64,000 bases of DNA from Takakia lepidozioides (lineage: Eukaryota > Streptophyta > Takakiopsida > Takakiales > Takakiaceae), in assembly GCA_030704615.1 (NCBI GenBank), contig CM060731.1, positions 18,538,001 through 18,602,000 on the forward strand. The letters are read 5' to 3'. Of this stretch, positions 60,700-64,000 are shown piece by piece. Numbering within the stretch: the first letter of the stretch is position 1; every line of letters starts with the position of its first letter. The notes under the pieces were generated by a model. That model was not told the origin of the DNA, did not search any database, and saw only the letters and a list, made by a program, of their open reading frames with translations. The position numbers were made by a program, and so were the translations under genes.

Positions 60700-62986
60700 G
60701 TCACGAACCTGTCTCTAACCCCCTCTCCACAAGGTAACCGGGTAGAGAACCTGATGCGGCTTATGGTTTGGAATACTAGGTTCCTAACATAGCCTGCACT
60801 GCACCTGCATCCACCGTAGGCACTCCTATGGTTGGCTGGTCATCACCTCCAACCTCACCACAGGAGAAACAAGATGGTCTGACTGGTCATCACCCCAGCC
60901 TCACCATCGACAACATGCTCTAGGGTGGGATCGGCGATCAAGCCCGAGACCACCACCTATAAAATCAAGCGCCCACACAAAACTAGCATGGCGCACAATA
61001 GCATGCAGGTGTGGAGGGGATCCAAACACAAGAATGAAAACAACAACTCCCCCATACCAAAAACAACTCCACAGTGTCGCTCCTGCAACCCAGCCCAAAC
61101 CCGGACTGACTCTTGCCTCCACCTACGGAAAGGTCTCGGCCTACAGAGAAGGTGGAAAGCTACGAGGAAGGGAAACTAAAGCAATGCCTATCCCCAGCAC
61201 GCTCTCATCCCAACACCCTCTTTTTTCCTCTCTTCTCTCACTTGCATGACCATGAGAGCATCCTGTAGACACTCCTCAAACCGCCCTCCACGAGCTCATG
61301 AAACTTGGCCTCCAAGGCCCCATGCAAGCCTCCACAGGGTCCGCCAGTGCCTCCTTACGTCCACCAGCCATTCCTCCGAATGGAACCACCTCAGGAAACC
61401 ACGCCATTCACTGGAGGTTCAAAAATGGAGCAAATAGAGGTACATATAGGCCCCAACAACATTCTGTCCAAAGGAATTACCTGCAGGCTGGTCTCCCCCA
61501 TAGTTAAGAATTGGGCTGAAAACCAGAAAAGATTACATGCAGGGGAGTAATCCCCTTTGTTAAAACTCAACAGGGAGGCAATTCCGACTTTTCTGCCGGA
61601 TCAGCTAGCTCAAAACCATTGTTCTTCAGAGCCCAGCCTCCCACCGTACCCACCCGTTGTGTCCGCACCACGACTTCCAACGGTCACGGTCAACGGTCAC
61701 GACTTGGACTCGTGGTATCTCGTGATACCGCCCCAACGGCCCATCACAGCCACTATTCTCTGTTCCCTGGAACTCCCAACGAGTTCCCATGCATTCCCGA
61801 GGCGTTCCCGAGGCGTTCTCGAGCTGGGGTTTGCTCCTGCACCTACTGCTATGCTCTCTTGGGCTCTCACAACCCACCAGAGGCACCCTCAACTCAACAA
61901 GCAAGCTATATGCTCCCCAACAAGCTCCATTTCTTCATGAAGCTCACAAAAACGAATCTGAAAATACACACCTTTACAAACTTGGTGCACCTGCAATTCT
62001 ACTGCACATTCCCTGGCTCTAGGATGCCTTGTTGCTGCCCTTCCAGGCCCCCGCTCTTGCCACTCCAAGAGCCCTTACACTGCTGAGTTTCAGATTGAAA
62101 CTCCAACTCAGCACATGTTTCACAAGTGCACTGACTTGCACAAAAGAGAGACCTGCCCCCTCTCTTCACTCATACCTCTTCATGAGTTTGGAGCTGAAGC
62201 TCCCAACGGGCTGCGATGCATCCCCTCGCAGCTCCACCATTCGGCTGCTCCTCATCTACCCGCAACAACTAGTTTCGGGCAGATACCTGGAGCTGATCAT
62301 ATCATCTCCAACCTGCAGCATGCTAACTTCCCTTGCACAGCCCACATTCCTGCAGCTTCTTAACTCGGCCTGCAGCTGAAGAAGACGACCACCAATTCGT
62401 CCACTCGTGGCCAGCATCTCCTCTGCTTTACATCAAAAGCCCAAACTTGGTTGCCATAGCGTTGAGCTATGCAACGCCGCTCTTCAACAGAGGCTACCCG
62501 CCTCTCTATCCATTGCAAACCTGCAACCTGTTCGCCTTGCACTCTATCTGCTTTGGATAGGCTCACGCACGGATCCCTGCACTCGAGGCTGAACTGCTTC
62601 TCATGAAAACACAAGTGCTACAAAAACAACTCGAACCCTGGCACTCACAGACTCGAGCTGATCTTTCTCGAGTGATAAGGAAATGAATGATACAAGCACA
62701 CAAGCTCTCTCAAACTCCATACTTGCATGAAAACATCACTCATATATTAAGTCGAGCCAAGTGCACCCCACGCCATGGGGAATCCACACTATGGCGCCAT
62801 AGCTAGACGCGGTGAGGCTCAACTCGAGAAAGATGAGCCCACCGCGATCTACCGTGAAGATAACAATGCCAAGTGCCCAAACATGTATTGGCCCCTGGAT
62901 TGACACTTGGGTCAATCCCAAATATCAATATATAAAAGCTAGCTATTTCCTAGCTAACTTCACACTAGTGGTAAAATAACTTGACA
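60700..62986 (-). mobile_element. 5' LTR and leader of the methyltransferase-bearing retroelement
   Basis: On the minus strand the sequence begins TGTCAAGTTATTTTACCAC at 62986, a TG start as in LTRs, with a TATA-like TTTATATATTG at about 62926-62937. At 62987 the ParB-methyltransferase copy B starts in mid-exon, which fixes this end as an insertion point. I found no second LTR, primer-binding site, RT or integrase; the 3' half is missing in this window. Open frames on + in 60900-62600 show nothing I know. Confidence 0.55.
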
Positions 62987-64000
62987 GTTTCCATTGAGAA
63001 TGACCAGGGCGTCACATGGGGCCCCACTGCAGAGGAGCTTTAGAATTGGAGCCCCCACTGGCACACTGTAAATGCCGAGTTCGAAGCCTCTCTGAAGAGT
63101 AATCCCACATTCACACACATGGCAGGGAAGATGTTCTTCGTCTGGGACGGGAACCATAGGATGTTTGCCTGGACAGAGTACATTGCTGAAATGCATCCGC
63201 AAGATATCAATTGGCATTACATGGTGGACTGCATTGTCGTGAAGGTGGACGTGAGGGACAGAGGACGCTGAAGGGTGCCATGGCGGATATAAATGTAAGT
63301 ATACTACTACATCCTTGTGTAGTGCCTATTGCGGCGCCGAAATAGACAATGTTCTTGACTGTCAGCCACTCTATGAACTGGAAATTGAATTGTTGTGCCG
63401 AAATCTGGTTATTTTTGTATCATATTTTCATGTTGTTCATTTTTTTTTTTCTCCATGGCAGGTTAACATGAGAGGGCCTTCGTGGAAACTCACCTGGCAC
63501 ATACGCTTTACAGAGTGCAAGAAGTGGGCACAGCACCGCTGACGGACTTCCAAAATCCCTCGATCCGAGCTGTACGGAAGTCCCTTGCGAAAGCGGATCG
63601 CACCTGGTACCGACCAAACCAACACTGGACGCCATGGTGGAGATCCTCTATTCGGTGAGGTTCATCTCAAATTTCCCGATTTAATGCTATTTGTTGCAGG
63701 GATCAGTGGCCTGACTGTATCCACTGGGTATGGAAATGCAGACGAACATCAGGGATGATTTGGCCTATGCCAAAAGGCAGTTCTTTGAGAGTGATGCCCC
63801 CAACAAGGCGGACGCATCGATAGAGAGTCACATTGTGCAGGCAGGGAGGCAATCACAGACCAAATACAGGTCCAAACTTGTGAAGCAAGTTGCAATCACT
63901 GACCCTGGTCTTGGTGCCGAGTTCCTGGCGGAGATAGGACTGCATTACTCCAGACCCATAAAACCGGAAATGTCCATGGAGAAACTTCATCACATTGCAG
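62987..64000 (+). pseudogene. ParB/Srx-like domain + methyltransferase gene, copy B (5' truncated, runs off the window)
   Basis: It begins at the codon matching copy A position 49148 (VSIEN). The ParB-like signature is kept (KMFFVWDGNHRMFAWTEYI), as are HWHTVNAEFEASL, the next exon (THLAHTLYRVQEVGTAPLTD, then KADRTWY) and the following one (AYAKRQFFES, QTKYRSKLVKQVAITDPGLG, MEKLHHIA). Introns stand at the same places as in copy A (donor GTAAGT at about 63296, acceptor near 63462, donor GTGAGG at about 63655). A TAG replaces a Ser codon near 63042 and small shifts occur near 63265 and 63620, so it is decayed. A degenerate TTGCGGCGCCGAAAT in its intron (about 63330) recalls the array palindrome. 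Confidence 0.75.

Overview
The window looks like nuclear DNA of a seedless land plant, most probably a fern, possibly a lycophyte. Four things point there: a DYW-type PPR gene built from near-identical P-L-S blocks, a single-exon microbial-type terpene synthase-like gene, plant coilin and plant oligopeptidase-B genes with many GT-AG introns, and a gag-pol element carrying a cytosine-C5 methyltransferase. The species is inference; no rRNA, tRNA or organelle gene was seen.

Left part (1-22.2 kb), host genes. A PPR-DYW gene on + (about 2.8-5.66 kb) starts with an organellar-SSB (OSB) type PDF motif and is broken by an exact 29-bp tandem duplication. Convergent to it on - is plant coilin (6.59-15.0 kb, about 15 exons), the Cajal-body scaffold. 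Next on - is an S9A prolyl oligopeptidase/protease 2 gene (15.9-22.0 kb, about 11 exons) with the whole catalytic triad.

Middle (22-45 kb), mostly decayed or mobile DNA. It holds a perfect 28-bp palindrome in a duplicated unit, a 473-bp MULE-like MITE with a 9-bp target duplication, hAT and Ty3/gypsy remnants, and the last exons of a TFIIIC subunit (TFC4/GTF3C3 type). An apparently intact terpene synthase-like gene follows (31.56-32.58 kb, -). Beside it is a 3.4-kb inverted-repeat element with a second MITE nested in one arm; the other arm preserves the empty site. A PPR pseudogene and a cytochrome P450 pseudogene come next, the P450 joined in frame to PPR sequence just before its heme-binding loop. 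A 4.5-kb complex repeat field with five SINE-like modules flips orientation at about 44.24 kb.

Right part (45-64 kb), the most unusual region. A multi-exon but frameshifted gene (about 47.9-52.9 kb, +) combines a ParB/sulfiredoxin-like domain (DGNHR motif) with a beta-type amino-DNA methyltransferase (ILDIPDG, then LDLICGTG). It is flanked by, and has in its introns, palindromes AAATGCGG-NN-CCGCATTT: about 28 copies on a 53-bp period with a four-unit higher-order repeat to the left (46.06-47.64 kb) and about 11 to the right (53.26-53.96 kb). A divergent pair of unrecognised paralogs follows. A second, diverged copy of the ParB-methyltransferase gene starts abruptly at 62,987, next to the terminus of a minus-strand LTR element (56.3-62.99 kb) encoding gag, CCHC knuckle, DSGA protease and a C5-methyltransferase whose catalytic Cys codon has become Tyr. 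The strip therefore holds remains of two unrelated DNA-methyltransferase mobile systems, one apparently inserted into the other.
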